Assembly: GCA_903813345.2 (NCBI GenBank)
Contig: CAIIXF020000001.1
Location: 16,141,915-16,205,914 of the forward strand
Length of the DNA stretch: 64,000 bases
From: Owenia fusiformis
Lineage: Eukaryota; Annelida; Polychaeta; Sabellida; Oweniidae
Reading direction: 5' to 3'
Part shown: piece after piece, positions 33,301-45,468 of the stretch
How positions within the stretch are numbered: position 1 is the first letter of the stretch
Layout: the number at the start of each line of letters is the position of its first letter
Translations under genes and position numbers: made by a program
The notes under the pieces: generated by a model
Database searches by the model: none
What the model saw: the letters and a program-made list of their open reading frames with translations, nothing else
Told to the model about the DNA's origin: nothing

Positions 33301-35790
33301 CTCCCTTTTTGTTATATGTATTGAGGTTCTTGCCCTTAAGATCAGGCAAGATGAAAATGTGAAAGGAATCGATCTAAATGGCCACACTCAGAAATTGATT
33401 ATGTATGCCGATGACACGTCTCTAATACTCAAAGATGCAAATTCCCTTGAAGCTGCCTTAAGCATTTTCGAAAATTTTTATCAATTATCGGGCCTAAAAA
33501 TTAATAAGGAAAAAACCGAATGTTTTAGTGTTGGTGCCAACCATGATGGTGTAAATCCGAATATTGGGGGCTGTATTTGGGTAAAGAGGCCAAGTAAGTT
33601 TTTAGGCATCAGTGTATCATACGATCCAGAGCATAATAAGGCGATAAATTTTGACCGGAAAATAGAATCGTTGAAGAGGGTTCTGAACCTCTGGGGTAAG
33701 CGAAATCTCACCATTTACGGTCGTATTATGATAATCAAATCCCTTGCAGTTTCACAGATCGTATATTCTATGTCCATGACTGTTACGCCCGACAGCATCA
33801 TTTCAAAGGTGAATACTTTGATTTATAATTTTTTGTGGAAAGGGAAACGGGATAAAATAAAGCGAAATACTGTGGTCGGATCTTATGATCAGGGGGGCAT
33901 TCGTATGGTGAACATGACATCGATGGAAAAAGCACTAAAAATTATGTGGCTTAAACGATTCCTTGATGACCAACTTAGCCACTGGAAAGTGATTCCGCGA
34001 ATATATTTTGAACATTTTGGCGGTCTTAATCTACTTCTGCAATGTAGATATGATGTACGCCTATTTAAACAAAAAATCCCCGATTTCTATATGAATGCTC
34101 TTTCATATTATTCAACGGTAAGTGAGACGGAGGAACCAAAAAACAGTTCTGAGGTAAAGAGCGAGATACTATGGCATAATAAATACATACTTAGGGAGGG
34201 TAAACAGATATTTCAAAAAAGCCTTTTCGAAATGGGGGTTGTTCAAATAAATGATTTACTAAATGGGAATGGTAGTTTTATGGAACTGAATGATTTTAAA
34301 TACAAGTTCCAGGTGGATATAAACTTTTTAGACTACATTAGCCTAATATCTTCCATTCCAAAGAAATGGAAATCAATTTTAAAAAGCGATCCGAAAGCGA
34401 AGTGTGAAACCGAATATACTGAAAGCATCGAAGAGTTTTTTATTGGTAACAAAACGGTCCACATCAAAAATTTGAATACAAAAATGATTCAATTGTACAT
34501 CAATCAACAATGTTTTTCTGAATCAATAAGCGTTAAGCGCTTATGTTGCAAATATAATGTTAACGCTCGAGATATGTGTTCAATGGTATATGACATAACC
34601 AAAAACCACGCTTTTTGGGAATTACAGTATAAGATTATTAATAATATTTATGCCTCAAATTTGTACCTTAAACTTGTTGGTATACGTACGAATGATAAAT
34701 GTGATTTTTGCGGCCAAAAAGAGACGATTGTCCACCGTTTTTGGGAGTGCAAGAACATCAAAAGTCTTTTAAAATATTTCGGAGATCAATGGAGAGAAAA
34801 GGATATACACTTAAATGAGCAACACGTCATTGTTGGGTATTTCGATAGGAAACATTTTAGAACGTTTAACTTTTCCGTTTTGATATTAAAATACTATGTT
34901 CATACAGCTTATTATTCCAACATGCCACTGACTTGTGTTGGATTTCAAGCCTATTTAAACGAAGGTCTCAGACTGGAAAATATTTTTGATGAGTGATTGT
35001 ATGTGTGTGGTATGCATGATTGAATGAATGTCGTGTGAGTGGAATGGGTCTGTGTGTCGAATTTGGTATTCTTTGTATTTCTATTTCATTTGTAAAAACG
35101 GCTTACAGCAAATCACTTGTATCCTTGTATCCTTGTGTAGTGAAAATGTATATTGAGAAAAAAAAAATAAACAAAAAAAAAAAAAAAAAAAAAAACAAAA
35201 AAACAATTTCGAAACAAAAATGATTTGTTATTGTCATAGCCTACTGAATACTGAACACGATATAATGTTACATGCGTTCTCTTATCGGGATTAAAAGTGA
35301 CTTACCATTTCAGTACACCATTAGAAAGCTTTTTTTTGTCATATCAAATGTAGTTTTTACCAGTTGACGTTTAACAACTGAGAAATCAAACATAACGTTA
35401 CGACGTCAACATCGACGATGTTTGTGTGTTTTTGTTATTGCGTTTCATATGAATGAAGAATGAACGTAATGCAATGTTACGTGCGTTTTTTCCAAAGTGA
35501 CTAACCAGGATGAAATTGGTCTTCTAACAACTGAAACATCACTTAAAAATATGACATTACACACCACGACGATGTAACGTTTTCATCGTGATTTGAAATG
35601 ATAATTATACGTTTTTAAATCACGACCTAGTAAAGGTACTATAGTCATTGGATTCCCAGTTTTAGTTTTACTTCTAATTTTGTATTTTTCATCTTTATGT
35701 AAAAGACCGTCAGCCGACCACCGACCACATGTACCCAACTGTGGAGAGTGACTGGTCGGTGGTCGGCGGTCGGTGTTTTACGAAAACCCG
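30366..35790. mobile_element. DNA transposon with CGGGTTTTCG termini, containing a LINE
   Basis: Left end CGGGGTTTTCGGAAAAGACC and right end GTGTTTTACGAAAACCCG are inverted repeats with subterminal CCGACC/GGTCGG clusters. Flanks TCTAGAA (possibly GTCTAGAA) give a 7-8 bp target duplication. Unit A has the empty site TTAGTCTAGAAGGTCATC near 20930. An 8-bp duplication would suit hAT- or P-type transposition, but no transposase is seen. The middle is occupied by the L1/Tx1-type LINE, so this is a nested insertion. Confidence 0.85.
31265..34996 (+). CDS. L1/Tx1-type LINE ORF2: endonuclease plus reverse transcriptase
   Basis: The frame is open from 31265 to the stop at 34996 (about 1,240 codons). 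The first ATG, at 31424, lies inside the endonuclease domain, so true initiation must be upstream or non-AUG. The N-terminal APE-like endonuclease begins NLGSLNTKGLR, with VFLQETH and GDCN motifs and a terminal SDHKLL. The reverse transcriptase has NKTPGSDGL, LIDFEKAYDS, RQGDPLS and YADD (33404-33415). The C-terminus has a CxxC...HxxxxC zinc-like motif (CDFCGQ...HRFWEC). A poly(A)-like tail ends near 35210. The frame appears uninterrupted. No gag-like ORF1 with a zinc knuckle is visible, so the copy is probably 5'-truncated. Confidence 0.92.
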   Translation, partial: NHIAPIRNLNLGSLNTKGLRQNKKRASIFLFLKRKRLDVVFLQETHSSIADENMWKREWGSDIYFAHGQKRSERGVAILFSKHQRYDILDIDTHSSGRYVIIKCKIGTHSYTFVNIYAPNDGHENKTFFEKLHTHISTNFASDFLIIGGDCNMILDPNTDRYSYGMTKHKESESAGIVRSMIHDFNLFDIWRTLNPSAVQYTYESFAKDEFKNSKFKSRIDMFFVDRRIKKNCECFIEPAILSDHKLLRLNIGLDTEMRGAGFWKFNNSLLQDEEYSLSIRSLITKLRDEHRDLSKIELWEFMKFKIKEKTIHFSKLKCRENRKAELELLKEIEHLESLIASDGSTLISSVCEAYERAKVKLEKMCIYKAEGHLIRAKIDQYEKNERCTSFFFNLEKSSHEKNHITNLSIGGVSIENDTRILNEIKLFYQDLYSEKVSPDFKDFDIFTNNLQSRKLSEAQKASCELRLTEAECFKVLSTFKSNKTPGSDGLSAEWYKAFWNDISTGVVDSFNLSLRVGLLSVSQRQGVISLIEKSGKDLSLLKNWRPISLLNIDYKIVSKVVSKRIEAVLCAIIEPDQTAFVKGRLIGENIRFMEDLLVYTRERKIPGIISLIDFEKAYDSIEWSFIDFALRYFNFGDELIRWVKLFYTDINSCVLNNGHSTGWFKVHRGVRQGDPLSCSLFVICIEVLALKIRQDENVKGIDLNGHTQKLIMYADDTSLILKDANSLEAALSIFENFYQLSGLKINKEKTECFSVGANHDGVNPNIGGCIWVKRPSKFLGISVSYDPEHNKAINFDRKIESLKRVLNLWGKRNLTIYGRIMIIKSLAVSQIVYSMSMTVTPDSIISKVNTLIYNFLWKGKRDKIKRNTVVGSYDQGGIRMVNMTSMEKALKIMWLKRFLDDQLSHWKVIPRIYFEHFGGLNLLLQCRYDVRLFKQKIPDFYMNALSYYSTVSETEEPKNSSEVKSEILWHNKYILREGKQIFQKSLFEMGVVQINDLLNGNGSFMELNDFKYKFQVDINFLDYISLISSIPKKWKSILKSDPKAKCETEYTESIEEFFIGNKTVHIKNLNTKMIQLYINQQCFSESISVKRLCCKYNVNARDMCSMVYDITKNHAFWELQYKIINNIYASNLYLKLVGIRTNDKCDFCGQKETIVHRFWECKNIKSLLKYFGDQWREKDIHLNEQHVIVGYFDRKHFRTFNFSVLILKYYVHTAYYSNMPLTCVGFQAYLNEGLRLENIFDE

Positions 35791-37728
35791 TCTAGAAGGT
35801 CATCATGACCTGATTACAGAACGGTATGGTCGCAATCGAATTCTAAAATCACCTTCCCGTCTGAGAAGGTTCATGAAGTTCGTAAACAGTCCTTAGAAAG
35901 TTGCAGCTACGTTCACTCAATCACTCGTAATTCGCACACAGTTTAAAAGTTTTGAAGAACGCAGTGGCAACTTGTTTGGTGTGATAGCTATATTTTTGCT
36001 AACTCGTTCATAAGCAGTCTTTAATACGTTTTTAATCAGTTTAAACCCGTTTGCAATCAGTTCTACCTCGTTTTCAATACGTCCTCAGACAGTTCAACTC
36101 GTTGTAAAAACGTCCCTGGTAGGATTGAAGTACGACGGTTAAGTTCGTAGTACGTAGTTCGTAGTACGTCCAGTTCGTTCTAATTCTAATTGCATAGTAT
36201 TGTAATCAGTTATTTAACATATAATCTTGCATTTTAACAATTTAAGAGTGTTTAAACGTTAACTATGCTATCTTATGAGTCAGTGCAAGTGGTCTCATAT
36301 ATGATCTAGTTATATAATACTTTCTTTTGAGACCCTTATTGTTTTATATTCATATTCATACTTCACACTGTTTTATATAGACTTTGACATGATCCAAATG
36401 TTACATGTACAGTCATATTTTGTTCATGGAATGTATTCTGTACTTTCATTGCAAAGATATTTTACTGCACACTCAAATTCATAAATGTATAAATAATATC
36501 ACAATAATCTGACTAAACATTATATTAAATCATATAAATTGTCAAAGCATGAAGTCAAAAAGTAAGACATTATATAAAATCACATACAAATCATTTAAAC
36601 TTAACTCATATTAACAATTACTTCATTTTTATCATGTAAGTTCTATATGTTAAAACTGTCTAATAATATATTTTACTAAAAAATAAATATTATGTTGGCA
36701 CATTCTGGGTGTGTGGTGGGCTGTACCATAGATAGCTGATTAGCATATCTAAGACTAGGCCAAAATCTCAATGTTACAGTCCCAAATTATACTAAGTAAT
36801 TAATCCATTGTTTTTTTCAATCAGAAATAACAAAATGTAATGGACTTCTACCCCATTCACTTAACATTAATGGGAATACATCTATGTTTGACCTTGCCCC
36901 ACATTTGTGAAGGACAATCCTGATTTTGGCTCAAAAGCACAAGAATTAAAATATAGTAACACCCCGACATTTGTTCACACAGATCACACAGATCTCTTAT
37001 GCCCGGGATAAGAATTGAACCTATTTTGCCCAAACCTCATGTTTGCTGAAGTCCAGTCAAGGTAGGATTCCAAGATCAAATGTCGGGGTGTTATAGATGT
37101 ACCTGGCATAAGAATAAATATGTTTAAGATCAGACAAAAATCATTGTGTTAATATCAAGAATGTTCTGGACGGTAACTCATTGAGGTGCTATAATATCTG
37201 TGAGAGGGGACTGTACTACTGTACAGGGAGTGCCAGTCTATTCAAAAGTTAATGGACCGGTTAATTTCAACATGCAAAATACAGTGCACTTTATCCATGG
37301 TATAAGATCTGTGCCCATACCCATGTATTACAGTCCTATGCTCAACCAGATTTTTGGGGGAAGATTTGGGCACTTGTGGGTATTAAATTATGGGCACTTT
37401 TGACCTTTAAATATGAAATGTGTAGCACACAGCCTGCACCCCTGGGCATAACTATTGTTATATCTTGACTTCCTCTGAGACTGCATTGTATTGTGCGCAT
37501 TCCTCCACCTCCACTTTTCTACTTTGAGTTTTACAATATCTGGAAAAATCCAAGAAATTAGAAAACAAAATATTGGAATATGGAAGTAAATTGAAATATG
37601 TGTGGTTTTAGCATCTGGCATTGAACTTTAAGGTTGTTTACTGGTGAAAAAAGAAACTGACGGACATCAACTTTTTATTTCATTAATATTAAGTTCATAC
37701 GGAAGAAGTGCCCATTTTGAAGTACAAG

Positions 37729-37734
37729 TTTATT
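37729..37734 (-). terminator. Candidate poly(A) signal of the MFSD2-like gene
   Basis: TTTATT on the plus strand reads AATAAA on the minus strand, about 55 bp past the stop at 37789. It lies inside the end of duplication unit B. The matching position in unit A reads TATATT and lacks the signal. Confidence 0.5.
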
Positions 37735-37788
37735 ATAATTTTCTTTTGAAATTTTCATAGTCTTGAAATCTAGTCAAAAATAAGTTAT

Positions 37789-40700
37789 TCATTTGACATT
37801 TAAGTCTGACCCTATCGAGATTCTGACATGAAAGAATGCAATTGGTAGTCTACGGTAGATCTTGTTACTGTACCTTTCATATAATTCTTGTTGCGTTCTG
37901 AGTCTCCTCTCCTCTGTAATTGGATAGGACCAGAGAACCAGAAGACCAATCAGGATAAAGACGATTGGTAGAGGTGCGACTAATAATCTCAGAGTGAGGC
38001 CAACCGATTTTGGTTGTGTACATGCCCCAGTCACATAGCCACCAATACTGAAAGCAGATTACAACAATTTTAAGTGAACAGTAAAACCTGTCAAAGTGGA
38101 ACACCTTTGGTATCTCTAAAATGTGTTCCACTTGGGAGTTGTTCCACTTATATATAGAGGTTCATTAAACATTAAGTCACTTGGTCTTGGGACTCTGAAA
38201 TGTTTTCCATAAACAGAGATATTCTACTTCTAGCGGTGTTCCACTTATGTTCCACATTTACAAAACTAACATTTTAGTATTTTATATCATTTGATATTCC
38301 ACTGATCCTACAATTGATACTACAATTGATACTACAAGTGCACATGTGTTCAAACAGAATTCACTAGGGTGTTGACTGAGGTTACATCAATAAGTTAACA
38401 CTTAAATGGTAAGAGACAAAAATAAAAAATTATATACCCCAGTGCTAGTTGTGACAGTCCCAGTGAGACCCCTACAGCTAACTTGTTGAAGAAGACATAG
38501 AAAGAGTAGAAAAGGGCATCTTTCCTGGTGTTTGTCTTCAACATAAAGTCATCGAGAACATCAGGCAGCATTGACCTATAAAAGGTTTAACAAAAACATT
38601 TTTCAATAAGCATAGAATGTTTTCAAATTAACAATTTTAAAGTATATGATCTAATGCACAATCTTGATTAATCTTCAAAAAGTCAAATTAGGAATAAATA
38701 GCAACTTTTCAAAAATTGGTGTCTGATTTTGGCTCACTTTATTCCTTCTAGTATTAGGGCAGTTGTTATTCATGTAATGGAATTATTGGAGTAATACATG
38801 GATTTTAAATCTAAAGCCGCATCATTTGTTTAGAAATCACGATTCTTTTTGGGATATTTGGATTAGTAATGGCTTGGGTCACATTTTCTCGGAGTTGGCG
38901 CCCGTCTGACTGAGTATTTTGTTCAGAATTTAATACAATTTTGAACAAAATTCTCAATCAGCCCGGTGTCGGACGATGAATTGGAGCAAATGTGACCCAT
39001 GCATCAAGGACAAAAAATGATTAAAAATTTTGTCACAATTTCTGTTCATGCAAAATGACTGCAAAATAAAATGAAACTTGTCATGAAGTTTAAATAATGT
39101 TTACATGTAAAATTATAATTAAAGAAGCTCACCATGGCAATAAAAATGCTACAGAGAGGGCAGTACCAGCTATTGCCACGGTTGCATAAAAAACTGCAAC
39201 ATTTCCTGCTGGAACAAATAGCTGTACAAACAACAGCGGAATGAAGATCTGCAACAAAAAGTAACTACTGTAATATGTAATAAGTGAAAATATTGGACAA
39301 TCTTGTGGTTGAAAGTATTTAAGACTAGATGTTTTCTCTAATAAGGACATCGCCTTGTATTATCATTAACTGACACTTTTTCAGACATGTTTTAATATCC
39401 TCTTGCATGTAAATCTTGTCCTTGCCTATTTAAATTTGCCCAATGGCCAGAATATAGAACCATAGAAGAAATAAAAAATAATATACATGTACATGTTTCC
39501 GCTATAATAGAATGATACCTCAGGTACTTACTATCATGCCATAGGCAAATGTGGCTTTCTTGCCTATCTTTCTGATACAGATCTGCCATAGTGGCATACA
39601 TGCTATAGCTACAAGCTGAAAGAAAGTACAATGGGCTATTATAGTGGCGAAAATGCAATCATTGTGGATAGGGGAACCCAGTTTTACTCCGAAACAGTTT
39701 TAGGCTGATTCTGATGTTCTGTTTATGAGCATTTTTCAACATTTTTAGACTTTGATAGAAATGAACTTTTTGACAGAAAAATGAATAAATTTAGTGTTAC
39801 CTGTACACTGTCTTTGTTCACAATTTTCATAGCAAAAATCAAATCAAAGAAGGAAACTTGTTCTTGTAATAGATCAAATGAAAATATACTATTGGTTTAG
39901 TTTTCAACTTCACCCCTTCCAACCCTCAAGTGAAATAACTTTTTGGTTGGGAATACATTGTTATTTTGATACCATCCCTTGAACAATTCATGGCATCTGA
40001 CATCTCATTGGATTAGGAATAACAAATTAGAATATCATAACTTACCAATAAGACAAGAATTCCTAATGCAAAGTGACTCCCAAGGTTAAGTGCATGTGTG
40101 CAGTATAAAGCCAGGTTGCCCTGTACCACCTAGGACAAAAGTATTTATATTAAAGTTTATTCAATTGTTATTTTCATGTAATGTTCTGTATAGGCTAGTG
40201 AAACCTAACTAAATGTCTTATGTGAAGGTGCCAATTCTTTCATCCGAGCACTAATAACTTGCATATACTCTGCACTTTTGAAGAACATGTTTAGGAGTAA
40301 TTTACATATCTTGTACTTGTACGTTTTATGGGGTTTTCACCGCCTATATCTAATATCAGTAACAGGCTGATACTTGTACTGAATGTATCCGAAACTGTCA
40401 CACATATACTGGTACCGTTAAAACAGTAATATTTATGCAGGTGTTTTACATATGGCCACCCACCCACCTGTACTGCTAGAGATACAAATAAGAATGCCAC
40501 GGTTAGTTTAACATATGGACCATGGGTGAACACCAACTTTAACCCTGAGAGAAAACCTTCCTCTTTTTCATCTACAGATATACCTATAATGAAATCATAA
40601 TGCATCTTGTTCAACATGCTTTTATGAAAAAATGAGGATTTCTCAATACAATACAATACAGTACAATACGATACAATACAATGCAATAGTCCAAGTACAG

Positions 40701-43700
40701 TACGTCAGTACTATAGTATAAGCAATTTCTATTATCTGAGGTTTGCAAGTTGAAGCAATTTTTTTATCAATAAAAATTATTTTAATCAATCTATCAACAA
40801 TAATTTTATCAATCAACATAGTATTTTGAAACTCAAATTCTTAATCACAAAAGTTTTGAAAAACAAAAGAGTTTTCATCATTGTATTTTAAATGGAATAG
40901 ACTGACAGACTATAATTCACAATTTAATCATAATTCATTATTTTACAAACATATTATGATATTTTACTGAAGTGGAATAAAAAAATGTGGCAAACAAGAC
41001 CTACTTTTATGTTCTTTGACTCCAAAGAAGACAAGACAACAGCAGATGAGATAGAAACAGCATGTTATAATGGCTGCCAGTATGTAGGACTTCTCCTGTA
41101 ACACACCACATAAAAAGTACATTTTTAACACACACATTTGATAAAATATTGGTGACAGAGAGGGAGATTTGAATAATAAAAATGGAAATTTCAATGATCT
41201 TTTCTTTTTTGGTTGGAAGAAATCATACTAGTAGAAAGATATTCAGAGCATGTATTTTGGAAAACCTGTATGATCCTTACAGGACAAGAATACCATGTTT
41301 AAGAACAGGAATGTGATGTTTACAGGGCAGGACTCTGATATTTTGTCACCAGGGTCTAAGCGAGACATATTTAGGCACCTTTTGACTTTATTTAATTACC
41401 AAGGCTTGGTTTAAAAAAAAGTTGACAAATATATTTCTTTAAAGGCAAAGCTCTGCCTTATACCTGGCTACACCCATACAACAGAAAGTACGAGTGTATG
41501 ACAAAACTTTTTCTGTATTTAGCTAGAGTTAAGCACACACATTATGAGATACATAGAGCGTTACCTGAAGCAGTTGTTGTTCTGGTGAAACAGTGGGTGT
41601 CCCACCATTAGAGCTACATTCTGAGGCCACTCTGTATCTGTTCACCAGTGCACCCTGTATAGCAGTCCCCAGCACAATACCACCTATTTCAGCTCCCATT
41701 CCTATAGAACATATGAAGAATTTGAATAAACCTTGGATATTTATTTGTTGTACTGTTCCACTATAATGTCACCTACCAAATTTCACATCACATACATACA
41801 GTTCAAACTATATAGACATATTGCTCAACAGAGAAGGTGAAAGATTGAGTACATGAGGGATATTGTATTACAAGCTGAAAGATACTGTCTCCAATTGATA
41901 TGTGTATCCTATCATGGCAGAACACACACACACACAATATAATCAGGCCCGCAGCCAGGGGGGGGGGGGAGTTTGAGCAATCCACTCTGGCCAAAAATTC
42001 TCTTGAAATCATGCAGTTTTCACCATTCTGAGCAATAAAGGGCCAAAGTTGTCCAAAGTGAACTCCCCTGGAATTTTTTAAAAAGTGAACCCTCCCTTGG
42101 CAAATCCTGGCTACCGGCCTGATAATAGTATAATATACTCATAAATAAAATGAGAAAAAACAAATGTCTCTTGGACAGCAGTAATAATAGTTTTCAGGCA
42201 ATGTTTTATTTTCAGTATTAACTATCATGTAAACAGACCCATTGACTCTAAATGTTAATAATTTAAATAAAACTTCCATTATAATGGTCAACAAAATATA
42301 CTTTACTTACTCAATGCAGTGGCCGAGTCCCTGTCTTTCTTATTATCACTGAGACACATGGTTAGTGATGTATACGGAACATGAAGGCACTGAAAATAAT
42401 AGCATTTCAACAATGACTCATAACTTTAAAGAGGCAATAGTCTGATACAGCTTCCTGTGACTGTGAACATTACACCTCCTCCCAAAGTATGTATTTCCGC
42501 CAATTTTCCGGCCTAATGTTAGGAATAATACGCGAAGGAGTTAGATGAAGACTTGATTAAACTTTATTATTGAGTAATTGTAAAACTATCACATCAATTA
42601 AAAAGAATGCAATAGATGCAGAAACATAAATGATTCTACAGAAGTCAAGGGCAAAGCCAGACATGAGCCAGGAGAGGCAACTGTCCCGCCAAAATTTAAC
42701 AGAAATATACAGTAAAACCTGTCTTAGTGAACACGTTTCCTCAGCACATACTATACTGACTTCTGTATAAATTACCCTCTCTGTAGTGAACACCTACCAA
42801 CACTGAACATTTTTTTTCTTGGCAAAAAAATGTTCGATATACACAGGTTTTACTGTAGTACTGTTATAGAGACATATTTTCAACTAAAATGGTGAAAATG
42901 AAGCCTGGTTGAGACCTCCTTTAACCTATTTTTGCCTTGCCTATTTTTGGATCCTGGATTCGCCCCTGACAGTAGGCATAAGCAGCTGTTATGTAAATAA
43001 ATTTCAAATAAATAAATATAAGTGAATGATTAAAAAGAACAAAAAACCATATAATAAACCGTAGTTAGAAAGAAAAATCTTACTGATAGAAAGCCATTAA
43101 AAAGGCAGTAGAAGACCAAGTACCATCCAACCTTCCCTGAGTTGTTAACCCCTGGTACATACCATAACATCAGGTATGAAACACATGCAAATGGGGCAGA
43201 AAATAAAATCCTAAAATAATTAGAAATGTTACTACTACATTCAGTCCAATGCACAACCTTAGTTAGACCTTAAAATGCCTTATACATGTAGATGTATCAC
43301 CTATGAAGTATCACATTCTGTATACCACATGTTTCTGGGGAGCTTATGATTTTTGAATAGTACCTTAGACCTAGGATCAATAGACCCCTCCCCACATATA
43401 AATGAGCCATGTTATTACATTACTTCAAGTGATTTGTAAAGTTTTCTAAGGTTGTGCACTGGATTGGATTACTGTCCTATTAGAGGTATAATAAAAAAAA
43501 TAAAACAGTGCTCTACAATTAAAATACAATGTATTACAAAGATGATTTAATAAAGTTTTTAAACTATGAATAAGAAAATATCAGAATAAAAGAATATCAT
43601 TAGTATGAAATATTATTTTATTTAAGTATTTTGAAATACTATAACTACTGTCCAAAGCATAAATAAATTCAAATAAGTAACTCTCACCAACCACCCTTTT

Positions 43701-44998
43701 GCAAAACACACAGTAAACACTATTATATTATATTATGTTAGTAAAAACACAACAGAAGTTTAATGTGAAATGGAAAGTACATGTTATTTGAAAATGCACA
43801 AAGCTGTGCTGGTCAATGAGAGAGTTCATAAGTATAGAAATATGTAGATGTATATATTACATAATTGGATAAAACTCTTAATTTGGTGCTCAAATCCTTG
43901 AGATCCTGATATTTCACTTAAAATTACTGTGTTTTCACAAACCTCAGACTTAGGTATGAAATTTAACAGAAAAAAGAACAAACTTCCTAACTATTAACTA
44001 TTTTGCTCATTTATCTGGCATGTAAAAAAATGGTCAATATCTTTCCAAGTATGTGGCAATAAGCCGCATTGATAACACTTACCAAGGTCTGTAGCGACCA
44101 AATCTTGTATTGGTTCTACTGACTAAGAAACCACAGAGAGGGTCTGTAAAGGCATCCCATACTTTACCAAGGAGTACAATAATTGAGATAGAATATGGGT
44201 CAACCTGTTAAATAGAAAATTTCTGTACCAACAGAAAAGAATAATGTGTGACATATTGCAATCAGTTGTTTTACATGTATTTGTAAAATATATAATAAAC
44301 ATCGTCTAAGAATATAATGTTACACGCGCCTTGCGGAGTGCACGCACTAAAAAAGACAACAAACCACAAAAAGGTGATAATAGTTAAAATGCAATGGGAT
44401 ACAACTGTATAACAAAATGTTACAAGAATATAAACCCAGATCGTGAATGATCAATATACAGAGTACAGACCTGCGCAACCTCCAGTAAGAATATAGAAAT
44501 AAAGAATCCAATGATATTGCTGGTCATCTGGAATGGTAACCCTCCAACCGCAAAGCAAAGTTTCCGCCATAATTTAAGTTGACCCTCTGGTAACAGCGAC
44601 TGATTCTCCTGAAAACACAATACCCATCATAAGCTGCCATTGAGTGAGTGTTGCCATGGGGTAACACTAGAATTTACAATGTTCCAGATTCACCAGTTCA
44701 CATTACTGAACACACCTGGCTTTAGAGTGACATGTGTGTTCTGTAAAAGTCCACCCAAAGAAGCATTTATCAAATGTAATAAGCCATAATAAATAGAGCC
44801 TACATGTATCACACAGGAACTTGTAGCACTATGATATGAGATGCTTATGCCAGATCTGAGTCATTTACAGTATATGTAATTATACATACACTGTACAGTT
44901 GGGGACATAAAGAATTGCTATAGCTATGAAAATTACATGCTGTCGCACATGTAATAAATTCTTACCTCAGTGTATTCAGTGCTATATTTTCTCCGTCC
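37789..44998 (-). CDS. MFSD2-like sodium-dependent lysophospholipid symporter (N-terminal exon unresolved)
   Basis: Twelve minus-strand exons: 44608-44471, 44204-44083, 43210-43084, 42389-42311, 41701-41565, 41095-41005, 40583-40468, 40129-40046, 39615-39532, 39248-39133, 38575-38438, 38047-37789, preceded by a short exon ending at 44966. All junction phases match and give 496 aa, against 543 aa as I recall for human MFSD2A. This is a 12-span major facilitator (SLC59). Conserved points are WDAFTDPL with both sodium-site Asp, FFNKLAVG with the substrate Lys, HVPYTSLTM, and LLPWSMLPDV. The VEGNF motif of vertebrate MFSD2A reads VQGNL here, so its Glu is replaced by Gln. The upstream exon (44966 to about 44998 or 45053) encodes KYSTEYTE but has no ATG. 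A candidate ATG exon at 48380-48391 does not join it in phase. A LINE lies between them. Confidence 0.85.
41940..42125. mobile_element. MITE with GCCGGTAGCCAG-type termini in an MFSD2 intron
   Basis: ATCAGGCCCGCAGCCAGG at the left and CCTGGCTACCGGCCTGAT at the right are inverted repeats around a poly-G and CT-rich interior. It is related to the AGCCAG-ended element at 19506-19690. Confidence 0.65.
42710..42855. mobile_element. 146-bp MITE, CAGTAAAACCTGTC family
   Basis: The left end CAGTAAAACCTGTC and right end ACAGGTTTTACTG are inverted repeats flanked by TA (42708-42709 and 42856-42857). Related one-ended copies lie at 38086 (CAGTAAAACCTGTCAAAGTG) and 60617 in other introns. Confidence 0.8.
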
Positions 44999-45127
44999 TA
45001 GGAAGTCCAAATATAGTGGAATTTGTGTCCATAATGACAAATAAGAACTTAAAAAGTTGAAGTGGATATTCACATGTTAATGCCCACTCTTCAAATGTTG
45101 AGGTGATTTTGGAGCCCGATTACGCTG

Positions 45128-45249
45128 CAAGGGGAGGATTGGCTCCCAGAATCCAACATGACACGTGCCAGCTTTCAAAATGCCGCACCGACATTTTGAA
45201 ACCTGTCACAAGTTAACTGATGTTGCATTGTGGGAGTCAATCCTCCTTG
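45128..45249. repeat. Foldback MITE with CAAGGAGGATTG termini
   Basis: CAAGGGGAGGATTGGCTCCC at the left and GGGAGTCAATCCTCCTTG at the right are inverted, with TTTCAAAATG/CATTTTGAAA nearer the centre. Fragments with the same end occur near 9768-9790 (GGGAGCCAATCCTCCTTGG) and 21928-21942. Confidence 0.7.
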
Positions 45250-45468
45250 GATTACAAACAGGGCGATAAAAACATTCGGTCGATTTGGTAGGGATTTATC
45301 CATCATTTGCAGGTATGAAGTGAACGGGAATTATTTTTCTACCACTTGGGAGAGTTTGAGACACGAAACTTAGAATTTAGCTCATTGAGACAACTTTTGA
45401 TGGTTGAGGTTTAGTTTTGTCCCCCACTTTATAAATGACTCAGATCTGACATAAGTAAATACTGACAT

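Larger units (their letters stand above)
25757..37768. repeat. Segmental duplication, unit B (about 12 kb)
   Basis: Direct partner of 15146-25725, starting at TTTATACCATGTATCAAGG and ending at CATAGTCTTGAAA, about 20 bp short of the MFSD2 stop codon. It contains EF-hand copy B. Insertions private to this unit are the MITE at 28630-29617 and the 5.4-kb element at 30366-35790. Confidence 0.9.
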
